This document shows positions 14,061 through 21,356 of a DNA stretch of 24,969 nucleotides, in pieces. Both the position numbers and the translations under genes were made by a program. The stretch comes from Clostridiales bacterium UBA1316 (GTDB taxonomy: Bacteria; Bacillota; Clostridia; Oscillospirales; Oscillospiraceae). Positions within the stretch are counted from its first letter, which is position 1, and every line of letters starts with the position of its first letter. The stretch covers positions 1 to 24,969 of the forward strand of contig DBTM01000094.1 of assembly GCA_002307055.1 (NCBI GenBank), in the 5' to 3' direction. A model generated the notes under the pieces. That model was given only the letters and a program-made list of their open reading frames with translations. It was not told where the DNA came from and searched no databases.

Positions 14061-14705
14061 ATGACAGTACACGAAGCACTGCTGGCCCGCCGCTCGATGC
14101 GGGCTTACAAGCCAGAGCCCGTCCCGCGCGATATACTCGTTAAGGTTTTAAAGGACGCCGCCCAAACACCCTCGTGGGCGAACTCCCAGCCCTGGGAAAT
14201 AGTCGTCGCCGAGGGTGAGACACTCAAAAAAATCAAGGACGGATACACCGACTGCTACGCCAAGGCTGTTAAGGGAAGCCCCGAGCTGGCTTCGCCGCAC
14301 GAATGGACGGCAGCCGCTAAAAGGCGCCAGCAGGGTCTGTTTCCGGATATGATGCGCGACTGCGGAGAAGCCGTCAATCAGTTCGGCCCGCTGAATGCAA
14401 GCATGTTTAACGCCCCTGCCGTTATCTATATCTGCATGGACAAAATCCTGTCCACCTGGTCTGTTTACGACATCGGCGCTTATTCCCAAAGCCTTATGCT
14501 CTCGGCGGCAGAAAACGGTTTGGGCACCATCCCCGCTATTACCCTATGCCTATACCCCGAGGTTCTCCGCAGGGAGCTCAGCCTCCCCGACAATCTCCAG
14601 ATCATCATCGGTATTGCCATCGGCTATGTGGACGAAACCAACAGCCTGAACAACCTCCATACCTCCAGAAGCCCGATTGAAGAGAACGTCACGTTCCGCA
14701 TGTAG
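14061..14705 (+). CDS. Nitroreductase family protein (third)
   Basis: Also 214 residues and colinear with the preceding gene throughout (RRSMRAYKPEPVPRD, SWANSQPWEIVVAEGETLKK, ENGLGTIPAITL, ending SRSPIEENVTFRM versus SRSPIKENVRFCE). This indicates a tandem duplication with moderate divergence. FMN-binding features are retained, so both are probably active with differing substrate preference. GGAGG at 14048-14052 precedes ATG 14061; an in-frame ATG at 14046 overlaps this RBS and is rejected. The gap to the previous gene is 45 nt. A hairpin follows at 14750. Confidence 0.93.
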   Translation: MTVHEALLARRSMRAYKPEPVPRDILVKVLKDAAQTPSWANSQPWEIVVAEGETLKKIKDGYTDCYAKAVKGSPELASPHEWTAAAKRRQQGLFPDMMRDCGEAVNQFGPLNASMFNAPAVIYICMDKILSTWSVYDIGAYSQSLMLSAAENGLGTIPAITLCLYPEVLRRELSLPDNLQIIIGIAIGYVDETNSLNNLHTSRSPIEENVTFRM

Positions 14706-14749
14706 GATAATATAGAAATTTAAGTTCTGATAATAATGATAATTCAAAG

Positions 14750-14788
14750 GTATGCCGCAAATCGTTTTTGAAACGGTTTGCGGCATAC
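14750..14788. terminator. Long hairpin, probable bidirectional terminator
   Basis: GTATGCCGCAAATCGTTT (14750-14767) pairs with AAACGGTTTGCGGCATAC (14771-14788), with one T/G-type wobble, around a 3-nt loop. It is followed by TTCTTAT on the plus strand and CCTTTGAATT on the minus strand. It separates the convergent nitroreductase cluster and DUF1294 gene. Confidence 0.7.
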
Positions 14789-14818
14789 TTCTTATATCGA
14801 ATGAGCCTGACCTTCATA

Positions 14819-15103
14819 TTAAGCCGGGAAATGAAAATAACGAACAGCTAGAACAACAGCCGCAAGTTGAATTATCAGTATGCTTGGCATACCGAGGACA
14901 AAGGACAGATGCTTTGTTTTATGGCGGAACAGGTGCATCCCAATGATGCTGCCGAGGCTGCCGCCCAGCAGGGCGTAGGCAAACAGGCGCGCTTCCGGTG
15001 TTCTGGACTTGTGGGCGGCGGCTCTGCGTTTATCATTTCTCATGCTGAAAAAGCCGATCAGATTTATTACGATGAGAAAGGCAAGGAGAATTTCAAGCAG
15101 CAT
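14819..15103 (-). CDS. DUF1294 family small membrane protein
   Basis: A 94-residue protein with a membrane helix at the N-terminus (LLEILLAFLIVINLIGFFS), a short basic loop, the conserved block RTPEARLFAYALLGGSLGSI followed by IGMHLFRHKTKHLSF, and a C-terminal membrane helix. This is the DUF1294 pattern; the function is unknown. AAAGGA lies about 11 nt before ATG 15103, which is preferred over a longer frame from 15169 without an RBS. Confidence 0.88.
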   Translation of the reverse strand: MLLEILLAFLIVINLIGFFSMRNDKRRAAAHKSRTPEARLFAYALLGGSLGSIIGMHLFRHKTKHLSFVLGMPSILIIQLAAVVLAVRYFHFPA

Positions 15104-15212
15104 CGGATGACCATTCCTTTTAGGCGGATTTAAATACGGCGGCAGCTGAAGGCTGCTTTGTGTTTTCAATTAGAATACACCTTATCGCCGATAGGTTCAA
15201 TACGGAAAACGG

Positions 15213-15234
15213 CGTCGCTTTTGCGACGGATGGG
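15213..15234 (-). terminator. Possible terminator downstream of the frame-disrupted gene
   Basis: CGTCGC (15213-15218) and GCGACG (15223-15228) form a perfect 6-bp hairpin with a TTTT loop. On the minus strand the stem is followed by CCGTTTTCC. It lies 28 nt beyond the stop codon at 15256. Confidence 0.35.
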
Positions 15235-15255
15235 CAAAAAGTATTGGATTGGGGG

Positions 15256-15543
15256 TTATTTTGTGCACCAAACGACGGTGCAGAGACGTTTGGCTTCCTC
15301 GTCGGTCGGGTAACGCAGCTTGCCGGTATCCGACAGCCAGTATAAGACGGCGTAGGTCGGGAAAATTTGATAGCGCAGATAAATACGTTCCTCCTTGGAA
15401 ATGAAGGGCGGAATTTCGCTTTCAAACAGCTTGGCGTATTCCTCTATATAGCCGGCAAAAAAGTCTTCGCCGAGTTCCGTGATAATGTCATCCAGGATAA
15501 GCTTCAGCCTTGCGGATGATTTCTGCGATACGGGATAATTCGC
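15256..15543 (-). pseudogene. Open frame without start codon, likely 3' part of a frameshifted gene
   Basis: On the minus strand 95 codons stay open from after a TGA at 15544-15546 to TAA at 15256-15258, with no ATG, GTG or TTG start. The translation looks like real protein (KLILDDIITELGEDFFAGY, then IEEYAKLFESEIPPF, YLRYQIFPTYAVLYWLSD, ending VVWCTK). It overlaps the end of the frame at 15488-15853 and is reached by a +1 shift. The most economical reading is one gene split by a single-base indel; a sequencing error or programmed frameshift are alternatives. No family recognised. Confidence 0.5.
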
Positions 15544-15853
15544 TCACCTGATGATAATCGAAATCCCGCCTGTTGATACCTATTTTCATGGTGGCCCGGC
15601 TGTCCAGCTGGAGGGATGACAGACCAATGTCATAATCACTTGTTTTATTGCCGCTGCCTGTGGATTTATAATAGAAATCCACTTCCTCTTCGGTAAACTC
15701 GGTTTGAGTATCGAAGTAATGCTCATCTGCAAGCGTCGCGAAGACCCAATGCTGGGAGCCATCCTTGCGTTTTGGCGTATCGACATGCAGTTTGTTTTTA
15801 TTGAGTACGGCGTTCTTGGATTTGATGTACAGCGTATTGATTGTAAGCGGCAT
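15488..15853 (-). CDS. Hypothetical protein, probably 5' part of a frameshifted gene
   Basis: A 121-codon frame starting MPLTINTLYIKSKNAVLN and ending SRIAEIIRKAEAYPG. It has a soluble, charged composition with a plausible beta-rich core (SQHWVFATLADEHYFD) and no motif I recognise. ATG 15853 has no RBS. In the same frame the sequence stays protein-like upstream (GHELDKDFVLWAIM) back to a TGA near 15896, so the true N-terminus may also be lost or use a rare start. It overlaps by 56 nt the start-less frame 15256-15543. Confidence 0.45.
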   Translation of the reverse strand: MPLTINTLYIKSKNAVLNKNKLHVDTPKRKDGSQHWVFATLADEHYFDTQTEFTEEEVDFYYKSTGSGNKTSDYDIGLSSLQLDSRATMKIGINRRDFDYHQVSELSRIAEIIRKAEAYPG

Positions 15854-15987
15854 AATTGCCCATAAAACAAAATCCTTGTCCAGCTCATGGCCCAGTGTGA
15901 TCTCTCACCGTCCTTTGAAGCGCTTCGGTATACAAGTACCAAAATGGAAACGATTGTTGGGATTGATTTTAATATAACACTAAAATT

Positions 15988-16023
15988 AAAGCAGCATAAC
16001 TCCAATTTAAGTTACGCTGCTTT
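15988..16023 (-). terminator. Terminator of the PilZ gene
   Basis: AAAGCAGCATAAC (15988-16000) pairs with GTTACGCTGCTTT (16011-16023), one A/C mismatch, loop of 10 nt. On the minus strand the stem ends in TTTAATTTTAG. It lies 20 nt beyond the PilZ stop. Confidence 0.7.
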
Positions 16024-16042
16024 ACTCGTTATAGGCTTGATG

Positions 16043-16423
16043 TTATCTCATATATGTGCCTTCGACGGGATTATCTACCATATGCACGAGCGCCGAATAA
16101 TGCCTGAATCGAAGATATTCGTCCATCTCGACGACTTCCATGCTTGTAACATCGGTAAACCGAATGCCGTAATTATATACGGGATCATCTGCTTTCTTAC
16201 GTACAATCCTGCCTTTTAGCTGTTTGGTACGAGGCAGCATAATATCACACATATCGAAAAGTATCGTCAGCTCATTCTCTTCAATCATTTCTTCGTCAGT
16301 CGTTATGGACATACCGCCGGCTGAGATATTATTCATAACAAACTTGTAGTTATTATGACGACTGTCAGTGATATCGCCGCTGCATTTTACAGAATACCTA
16401 TTGTATTCACGGTTATTTTTCAT
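16043..16423 (-). CDS. PilZ domain protein (predicted c-di-GMP binder)
   Basis: A 126-residue stand-alone PilZ domain. R5 and R9 form the RxxxR motif (NREYNRYSV), and N32-I-S34-A-G-G37 is the (D/N)xSxxG motif; both contact cyclic di-GMP in characterised PilZ proteins. The strand YGIRFTDV near residue 92 is also typical. It should sense c-di-GMP and act on motility, adhesion or another target; no partner is adjacent. ATG 16423 is chosen because family N-termini start just before the RxxxR motif and AAAGGGTG lies ~10 nt upstream; ATG 16444 has no RBS. A 340-nt gene-free leader with palindromes lies upstream. Confidence 0.9.
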   Translation of the reverse strand: MKNNREYNRYSVKCSGDITDSRHNNYKFVMNNISAGGMSITTDEEMIEENELTILFDMCDIMLPRTKQLKGRIVRKKADDPVYNYGIRFTDVTSMEVVEMDEYLRFRHYSALVHMVDNPVEGTYMR

Positions 16424-16765
16424 CTGTACGATACACCCTTTCATCTTAATATATACAAACAGTTAATCTCAGAGTCTACAGCCATGTGAAGCAAAAGGAG
16501 AGACTTTAAAATATCTATCCTCAAGGGATGATGTTAAAGTCTCCGGTCTGTCTGATTATGGGATTTTAACTACTCCTTTGTAATTACTTACAGTTTACTA
16601 CTTATACATATGCGCCGTCAATGTCATAATGTACAAATTATTGTTAAATTTATGTATAGCATTGCCGCGGCAAGTAACGTGTACACTATTACGTACACGT
16701 TGTCAACGGGGTAAACGTATACAAGGACGAAACGCAAAAAACGTTTCGCCCTTGATGGCTGTCGG
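16424..16765. other. Gene-free, palindrome-rich leader of the PilZ gene
   Basis: 342 nt without a convincing gene. Read on the minus strand it holds, in order: a hairpin 16723-16734/16742-16753 (AAGGGCGAAACG / CGTTTCGTCCTT) without a U tract; TTGACA at 16706-16701; the inverted repeat AACGTGTAC/GTACACGTT (16676-16701); the perfect palindrome TTGCCGCGGCAA (16662-16673); AAAGGAG near 16582 with no usable start codon after it; and a composite hairpin with 10-bp outer stem GAGACTTTAA/TTAAAGTCTC (16500-16509/16534-16543). Confidence 0.55.
16676..16701. promoter_or_regulatory. Inverted repeat, candidate operator
   Basis: AACGTGTAC (16676-16684) and GTACACGTT (16693-16701) are perfect inverted repeats separated by 8 nt, directly after TTGACA on the minus strand (16706-16701) and 2 nt from the palindrome TTGCCGCGGCAA (16662-16673). 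The layout suggests a repressor site over a promoter, although the -10 box (TACACG) is poor. Confidence 0.45.
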
Positions 16766-17554
16766 TCATGTTATTCGTTCTGCGTCTTCAAGCAGCTTGG
16801 CACGCAGCTTTGTGATGGATTCGTCGGAGACACCGCAGTTTTTCAGGTAGCCGGTAACACCGCCGTATTTTTCGTTCAGGTGGCAGAGCAGGGCTTCCAT
16901 GCTTTCGGGGACGGAGCCGAAAAAGCCCCAGCTGTAATCGGGGCGGCCGCGCTTTTGAGGTAAAAAATCCAGCTGCATACTGTTATATTTAGGCCTGAGG
17001 CAGCTGGTGGAGGCGCTGTAATCCATCATGATATCGGTATCGGATACACCGCAGGCACCAAGCAGAAGAGCTGTTATGACGCCCACACGGTCCTTGCCGA
17101 TGAAGCAGTGATACATCATGCCGCCTTCCCAGTCGGCGCAATGCTCAAAGACCCGCTTTGCCCAGGGTTTGGCTGTTTCGGCCATTTCAATATAGCTGTC
17201 GCCCATGTCGAAGTTACCTTCCGCGGGGGAAGGCGGTGTCTTGGGAATTCGGGTATCAGGATTGGATTGAAGTACGGACTGCCCCTCGGAAACGGGACAG
17301 TGGATATAGGTGTGCCCCGCGATGTCCTTCATACCGCTGGGCGCACTCTGCACCTCATCGATGCTGCGCAGATCAATTGACAGGGTAATACCATAATCTT
17401 TCAGGAACCGGATGTCCTTATCCGATATGCCGATCGGGCAATCAGTCCGCAAAAGTATTCCGTATTTTGTAATTTTGCCATCCATAGCCGCAAAGCCGCC
17501 AAGATCACGGACATTCACGAGGGTTTCCATTGGAATTCGCTTGTATTTAGTCAC
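16766..17554 (-). CDS. Tyrosine-protein phosphatase (Y_phosphatase3 family)
   Basis: A 262-residue cysteine-based phosphatase. NVRDLGG at 14-20 is the conserved N-terminal motif, and HCFIGKDRVGV around C150 and R156 is the CX5R phosphate-binding loop; the K-D within the loop (HCxxGKDR) is characteristic of the bacterial tyrosine/phosphoinositide phosphatase family (LipA/MptpB-like). D61 in IDLRS is conserved, but the general acid cannot be assigned with confidence. It could dephosphorylate phosphotyrosine or phosphoinositides. The start is GTG 17554, with GGAGG 6 nt upstream. No signal peptide, so cytosolic. Confidence 0.9.
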   Translation of the reverse strand: MTKYKRIPMETLVNVRDLGGFAAMDGKITKYGILLRTDCPIGISDKDIRFLKDYGITLSIDLRSIDEVQSAPSGMKDIAGHTYIHCPVSEGQSVLQSNPDTRIPKTPPSPAEGNFDMGDSYIEMAETAKPWAKRVFEHCADWEGGMMYHCFIGKDRVGVITALLLGACGVSDTDIMMDYSASTSCLRPKYNSMQLDFLPQKRGRPDYSWGFFGSVPESMEALLCHLNEKYGGVTGYLKNCGVSDESITKLRAKLLEDAERIT

Positions 17555-17652
17555 AACATGCCTCCATCATAACCGAAGATGGCTTTAAATATATCGTAAA
17601 ATCCAATATCATTCAAGTTTAAACTTGTAAAATTACTGTAATTTTTTCTCAT

Positions 17653-17691
17653 AGCACAGCCGACCGGCAATACCCGCCGATCGGCTGTGCT
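17653..17691. terminator. GC-rich hairpin, possible terminator
   Basis: AGCACAGCCGA (17653-17663) pairs perfectly with TCGGCTGTGCT (17681-17691); an inner stem extends it. It lies 35 nt beyond the stop of the stalk-domain gene (minus strand) but no U tract follows in either direction, so factor-independent termination is uncertain. Confidence 0.5.
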
Positions 17692-17725
17692 CTTACGCAT
17701 ACCGGATTTTTGCTTTTTATCGCCG

Positions 17726-18928
17726 TTATTTGACGACTACTTTGCAGACGCCTGTCGTCCAGGAGGGACCGGCGGCACCCGTCACGAGATATTCACCGGC
17801 TTTATCAAATTTTATGGTTATACGACCGTCTTCATCTGTCTTCCCGGCAAATAGGCCGTCGGTTGAAACAACAGCCGCGGTACAGGGGGCGGACGTTCCG
17901 TCACCGGAGCTGCAGGAAAAGGTCAGCGTCAGGGACTGACCGGCAGAAAGCTGGGCATACTGCTGATTAAAATAGCCGCATTTGGCGTGCGCCTCACTGG
18001 CGGAGGTATAGGAATTGAGATAGATAATCATACCGTCGGTCACAGCGGCGGTGACATCCGCGTGCCTGGCTGAGGAGAAATCCGTCCAGATACCGCCGCC
18101 GTAGGTCGTGGTACCCGTATTCTGGCCCCACAGCTTGGTCAGGACATCGCCGTAGGCGCCGTTTTTGGCAGAAGCCCACGCGGTACCGTCGCCGAGCGCG
18201 CTTTGATGAAGCGCCGTAATGGCGTCGGCAATCGTGTCGTCTTTATAAATACTGACAGGATAGTAGATAATCTGGGCACCCTTGGTGTCTTTGCAGATGC
18301 TGTCGTCAATGACGGCATAGAAATGCACGGTGCCGATGGCACTGCCTTTGTCGGCGGTGTCTTGATCACCGCCGGTGTCCTGATCACCGCCGGTGCCGCT
18401 GCCGGTGGAGGCGGTATAATCACTGCTGGCCACAAGCACGGTATCGGAGCTCTCGACGTAATCTACTGTAAAATTGAGCGCGGCGCCAAGCTCACGGAGC
18501 TTATAATAATTATAGCCGCCGAGTCTGAACGCGGTGACCGCGACAGCCTTGCCGTCAATAACAAGACTCATGTCGCTGGGTATGAGCGTGGAAGACAGGT
18601 CCGTCCCGATTGCCATTTCACCGCCGACGGGCGCGTAAGCCGTGTTTGTGGTGCATTTAACGGTCGAGGCATCGTAGTCAACGGCGAATTGCGAGCCGGT
18701 GCCGCGGAGCAGATAGGCAATGTCGCGGAGCTTATAATAATTGTTGCCGTCAATGGCGTAGGAGGGGTTCCCCTTCACGACGCCGTTGACATTTAAAATC
18801 TGGCGGGAGGGCTGCACCGTATGCGCGGCGGACGCGGCGGCGGCATTGGCCGGAAGCCCTGTAAACAGGGATATAAGCAACGTCAATGCTAAGAGGAATG
18901 ACAGTTTCGTCTTCAGCTTCGTATTCAT
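17726..18928 (-). CDS. Secreted stalk-domain protein with unknown C-terminal domain
   Basis: A 400-residue exported protein. A Sec signal peptide (KLKTKLSFLLALTLLISLFTG, cleaved near ANAAAA) is followed by a copper-amine-oxidase-N-like 'stalk' region at ~36-167 with two YYKLRDIAYLL / YYKLRELGAAL elements, a Gly/Thr/Asp linker at ~171-195 containing GGDQDT twice, and a ~200-residue C-terminal domain (YYPVSIYKDDTIADAITALH ... YGGGIWTDFS ... FDKAGEYLVTGAAG) that I do not recognise; its end vaguely recalls DUF4430-type cell-surface domains. There is no membrane anchor or sortase motif. ATG 18928 has GGAAGGATGC upstream, as does the paralogous gene next to it. It is the stand-alone counterpart of the C-terminal part of that gene. 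Confidence 0.82.
   Translation of the reverse strand: MNTKLKTKLSFLLALTLLISLFTGLPANAAAASAAHTVQPSRQILNVNGVVKGNPSYAIDGNNYYKLRDIAYLLRGTGSQFAVDYDASTVKCTTNTAYAPVGGEMAIGTDLSSTLIPSDMSLVIDGKAVAVTAFRLGGYNYYKLRELGAALNFTVDYVESSDTVLVASSDYTASTGSGTGGDQDTGGDQDTADKGSAIGTVHFYAVIDDSICKDTKGAQIIYYPVSIYKDDTIADAITALHQSALGDGTAWASAKNGAYGDVLTKLWGQNTGTTTYGGGIWTDFSSARHADVTAAVTDGMIIYLNSYTSASEAHAKCGYFNQQYAQLSAGQSLTLTFSCSSGDGTSAPCTAAVVSTDGLFAGKTDEDGRITIKFDKAGEYLVTGAAGPSWTTGVCKVVVK
18363..18395 (-). repeat. 18-nt tandem duplication in the linker
   Basis: TGATCACCGCCGGTG occurs at 18363-18377 and 18381-18395, an 18-nt period encoding two copies of GGDQDT in the flexible linker. It looks like a local slippage product; the paralogue lacks it. 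Confidence 0.7.
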
Positions 18929-19050
18929 ATGGCATCCTTCCGTAAACTTATTAAGCATAGTTATGAACATATATAATATATAACACCAAAACGGCAAGGA
19001 GTCCAATATTTCCTGAAAATCCGGCAGGAGAATTGTTCCATAAACCTCCG

Positions 19051-19088
19051 CTAAAAAGAAAAGACCCTTTCGGGTCTTTTCTTTTTAG
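19051..19088. terminator. Bidirectional intrinsic terminator
   Basis: CTAAAAAGAAAAGACCC (19051-19067) pairs perfectly over 17 bp with GGGTCTTTTCTTTTTAG (19072-19088), loop TTTC. It lies 13 nt beyond the stop of the phosphoesterase gene, and the T-rich arm serves as the U tract in either direction. Confidence 0.88.
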
Positions 19089-19100
19089 TAACAAATAAAG

Positions 19101-21131
19101 TTATTTGACAACGACGTAGCAGATGCCTACGCCATAGGAATTCAAAGCGGCTCCGGTCACGACATAGGTGCCGGCTTTGTCAAATTTGAGCGTAATTTTG
19201 GCGGTTGTGGCATCGGTTGTACCGGCCGCGGCGCCGTTGACGGAGACAGCCGCCGAGGTGCAGAGCTTGACGGCATTGTCGCCGGAGCAGCGGTTGAAGG
19301 TCAGGGTGAGAGAGTCGCCGGCTTTGAGCTCGGCATACTGCTTGTCAAAATAGCCGGTTCTGTAATAGAGCGTGCCTGTGTTGTTATTGAGGTAGATGAT
19401 CATGCCGTCGGCTGCGGCTGCTGTCGGGTCGGCGTGCTTGCCGGTGGAGAAATCGGTCCAGAGGCCGCCGCCGTAGGTCATGCTGCCGCAGGCTTTGCCC
19501 CAGAGCTTGTTGAGAACATCGCCGTAGGTGGCAATCTTCTCGGTTCCCCACGCGGTACCGTCGCCGTAGGCTTCTTTATGAAGCGTGGTGATGGCATCGG
19601 CTATGGTATCGCCCTTATAAATGTTGATGGGATAATAGACTATCTGATTGCCCTTGGTGTCTTCGCAGATGGCGGCATCGACGGAGGCGAAGAAATAAAC
19701 TTTACCGATCGGGTCGCCTTTATCGACAACCGCGGACTTTTCGACGCTGTTGATCAGCACGGTATCGGTCTTATCATCGTAGTCGACTTTAAAATTAAGC
19801 GCGGCAGCAAGCTCACGGAGCTTGAAAAAGTTGTTGCCGCCGAGTTTAAACGCGGCGATATCGACTGCCTTGCCGTCAATAGAAAGACTCATCGTGCTGG
19901 GTTCAAGCGTGGCGGACAGGTCCTGCCCGACAGCCATTTCACCGCCGACGGGCGTATACGCCGCGCCTGTGACGCATTTAATGGTCGACGCGTCAAAGGC
20001 GATAGAGAACTGGGAACCGGTACCGTTGAGCAGATATGCAATATCCCGGAGCTTGTAGTAATTGTTCCCGTCAATGGCATAGGCGGGGTTCCCCTTCGCC
20101 ACGCCGTTGACGCTCACGGTCTGGCGGGAGAGCTGCACCGTATGGGTTGCGGGCGAGGCGGAGGCAGAAGGCGACGCTGCCGCCGCCGCGGCGGCATCAA
20201 TTGTTTTAGATGATGCCAGCGCTTTGCCGTCCATGCTGTAATAGGTCAGGGTCGCTTTGCTGCCGGTGACGGAAAGAAGCAGGCCTTTGCCAACGACAAA
20301 ATGGCTGCCTGCGCCGTATTCGCTGTCGCTCATGCAGCCGGCCGCGGCATAGGTGAAGTTGATTTTTTTATTGGTTCCGGCGGCTACTGTAATCGTATCG
20401 CCGGCGGTAAAGACCTTATCATAGCTGGGGTCGGAAACCGTGTGGTTGTGGCCCCAGAGGACGATGACGTTGGGATAATTGTTCAGGGCATCGACGACAG
20501 CAACCGCATTCGCCGTGGTTCTGCCGCTGAAGGAATGAAGCGGGAAGTGTGTCATTAAAATAATGGGGATATTTGTGGGTGCTTTATCGAGATATGCTTT
20601 GAGTGTGGCGATATCTGAGCTCGGATAATTCGCCGTACCGCTGGTCGCGGCAAAGGAGTAGATAATGTAGCTGTCTGTTTTAACCACTTCGCCGATCGGC
20701 GGGACGAGCTTCATCGCGGTGGGGTTTGTTTTATTATTGGCATAATCACCGCCGGCGGACGGATACCACTCGTGGTTGCCGAAAGCAAAGATGCTGCCTT
20801 TTGCGATAAAGCCGGAGGCTACGTACTTGTCCGCGGTATCCATGGCGGCTTGGACATCACCCCAGTAGATGGCGGGAGTCTTGGCATACGCGCTGCCGTT
20901 GTCTCCGCAGAAGCCCATGTAGTCAACGCTTGTTACAACGTTTTTCATGTTGGTCAGCCAGAGGTCAAGGTTATTTTGTTTGTAGGAGGTGTCGTAGTGG
21001 AAATCGGAGGTAAACGCGAGATTTGTGGTGGTATCCGCCGCTTGAGCATTGATGAGCAGCCCCCCGAACAGGGACATAATCAGCGTCAAAACAAGCAGCA
21101 ATGCCAGGAACTTTTTAGACTTGGTTTTCAT
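19101..21131 (-). CDS. Secreted metallophosphoesterase with stalk and unknown C-terminal domain
   Basis: A 676-residue exported three-part protein. Signal peptide 1-31 (cleavage after AQA). Residues ~36-310 are a calcineurin-like metallophosphoesterase with all metal motifs: SDFH 42-45, GDN 76-78, GNHE 118-121, THFPLH 194-199, GHNH 227-230. An Ala/Ser/Pro linker (~313-328) leads to a stalk region (329-460) and a ~200-residue C-terminal domain (474-676). The last two parts are paralogous to almost all of the neighbouring 400-residue protein. It probably hydrolyses a phosphomonoester or diester outside the cell; the substrate is unknown. ATG 21131 is preceded by GGAAGGATGC, and a promoter (GTGATA-17-TATAAT) lies 43 nt upstream. 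A terminator separates the two paralogous genes, so they are distinct units. Confidence 0.9.
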   Translation of the reverse strand: MKTKSKKFLALLLVLTLIMSLFGGLLINAQAADTTTNLAFTSDFHYDTSYKQNNLDLWLTNMKNVVTSVDYMGFCGDNGSAYAKTPAIYWGDVQAAMDTADKYVASGFIAKGSIFAFGNHEWYPSAGGDYANNKTNPTAMKLVPPIGEVVKTDSYIIYSFAATSGTANYPSSDIATLKAYLDKAPTNIPIILMTHFPLHSFSGRTTANAVAVVDALNNYPNVIVLWGHNHTVSDPSYDKVFTAGDTITVAAGTNKKINFTYAAAGCMSDSEYGAGSHFVVGKGLLLSVTGSKATLTYYSMDGKALASSKTIDAAAAAAASPSASASPATHTVQLSRQTVSVNGVAKGNPAYAIDGNNYYKLRDIAYLLNGTGSQFSIAFDASTIKCVTGAAYTPVGGEMAVGQDLSATLEPSTMSLSIDGKAVDIAAFKLGGNNFFKLRELAAALNFKVDYDDKTDTVLINSVEKSAVVDKGDPIGKVYFFASVDAAICEDTKGNQIVYYPINIYKGDTIADAITTLHKEAYGDGTAWGTEKIATYGDVLNKLWGKACGSMTYGGGLWTDFSTGKHADPTAAAADGMIIYLNNNTGTLYYRTGYFDKQYAELKAGDSLTLTFNRCSGDNAVKLCTSAAVSVNGAAAGTTDATTAKITLKFDKAGTYVVTGAALNSYGVGICYVVVK

Positions 21132-21173
21132 TTTGCATCCTTCCTCAGCTCAAAAATTTCACAGTAAATTGAC

Positions 21174-21202
21174 ATTATACTAATCTATAAGCATAGTATC
21201 AC
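21174..21202 (-). promoter_or_regulatory. Promoter of the metallophosphoesterase gene
   Basis: On the minus strand GTGATA (21202-21197), a 17-nt spacer and a perfect TATAAT (21179-21174) precede ATG 21131. The decamer ACTATGCTTA inside the spacer (21197-21188) recurs upstream of the paralogous gene (18961-18952). Confidence 0.55.
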
Positions 21203-21297
21203 CTTCACGATTTTTGAGTAACGTGCTCAGAGTATCAATATTTTCGCTAAATACTGTACTCTCAACATAGTCGAAAAAGGACGGAGCTCAGACGTTC

Positions 21298-21343
21298 AAA
21301 CACAGCGAAGGCTGCCGAAATATCGGCAGCCTTCGCTGTGTTT
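21298..21343. terminator. Strong intrinsic terminator of oppA
   Basis: A 21-bp perfect stem, arms 21298-21318 and 21323-21343 (core CACAGCGAAGGCTGCCGA), loop AATA. Minus-strand readthrough from oppA, whose stop is at 21357, meets it within 15 nt and ends in TTT. Confidence 0.88.
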
Positions 21344-21356
21344 AATCAACTAATGC

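Noticed and set aside
15120..15425. 101-codon minus-strand frame
   Set aside because: Pro/Ser/Arg-rich translation without RBS; the alternative frame ending at 15256 reads as a more natural protein.
15586..16005. 139-codon minus-strand frame overlapping the split hypothetical gene
   Set aside because: Translation is low-complexity and Ser/Pro-rich in its second half, and conflicts with the better protein-like frame at 15488-15853.
16500..16543. c-di-GMP riboswitch before the PilZ gene
   Set aside because: The hairpin lacks the conserved GEMM-type core sequences as far as I can read; reported only as structured leader.
18203..20213. Long plus-strand frames opposite the stalk-domain and phosphoesterase genes
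   Set aside because: No RBS or recognisable domain; the minus-strand proteins have signal peptides and catalytic motifs.
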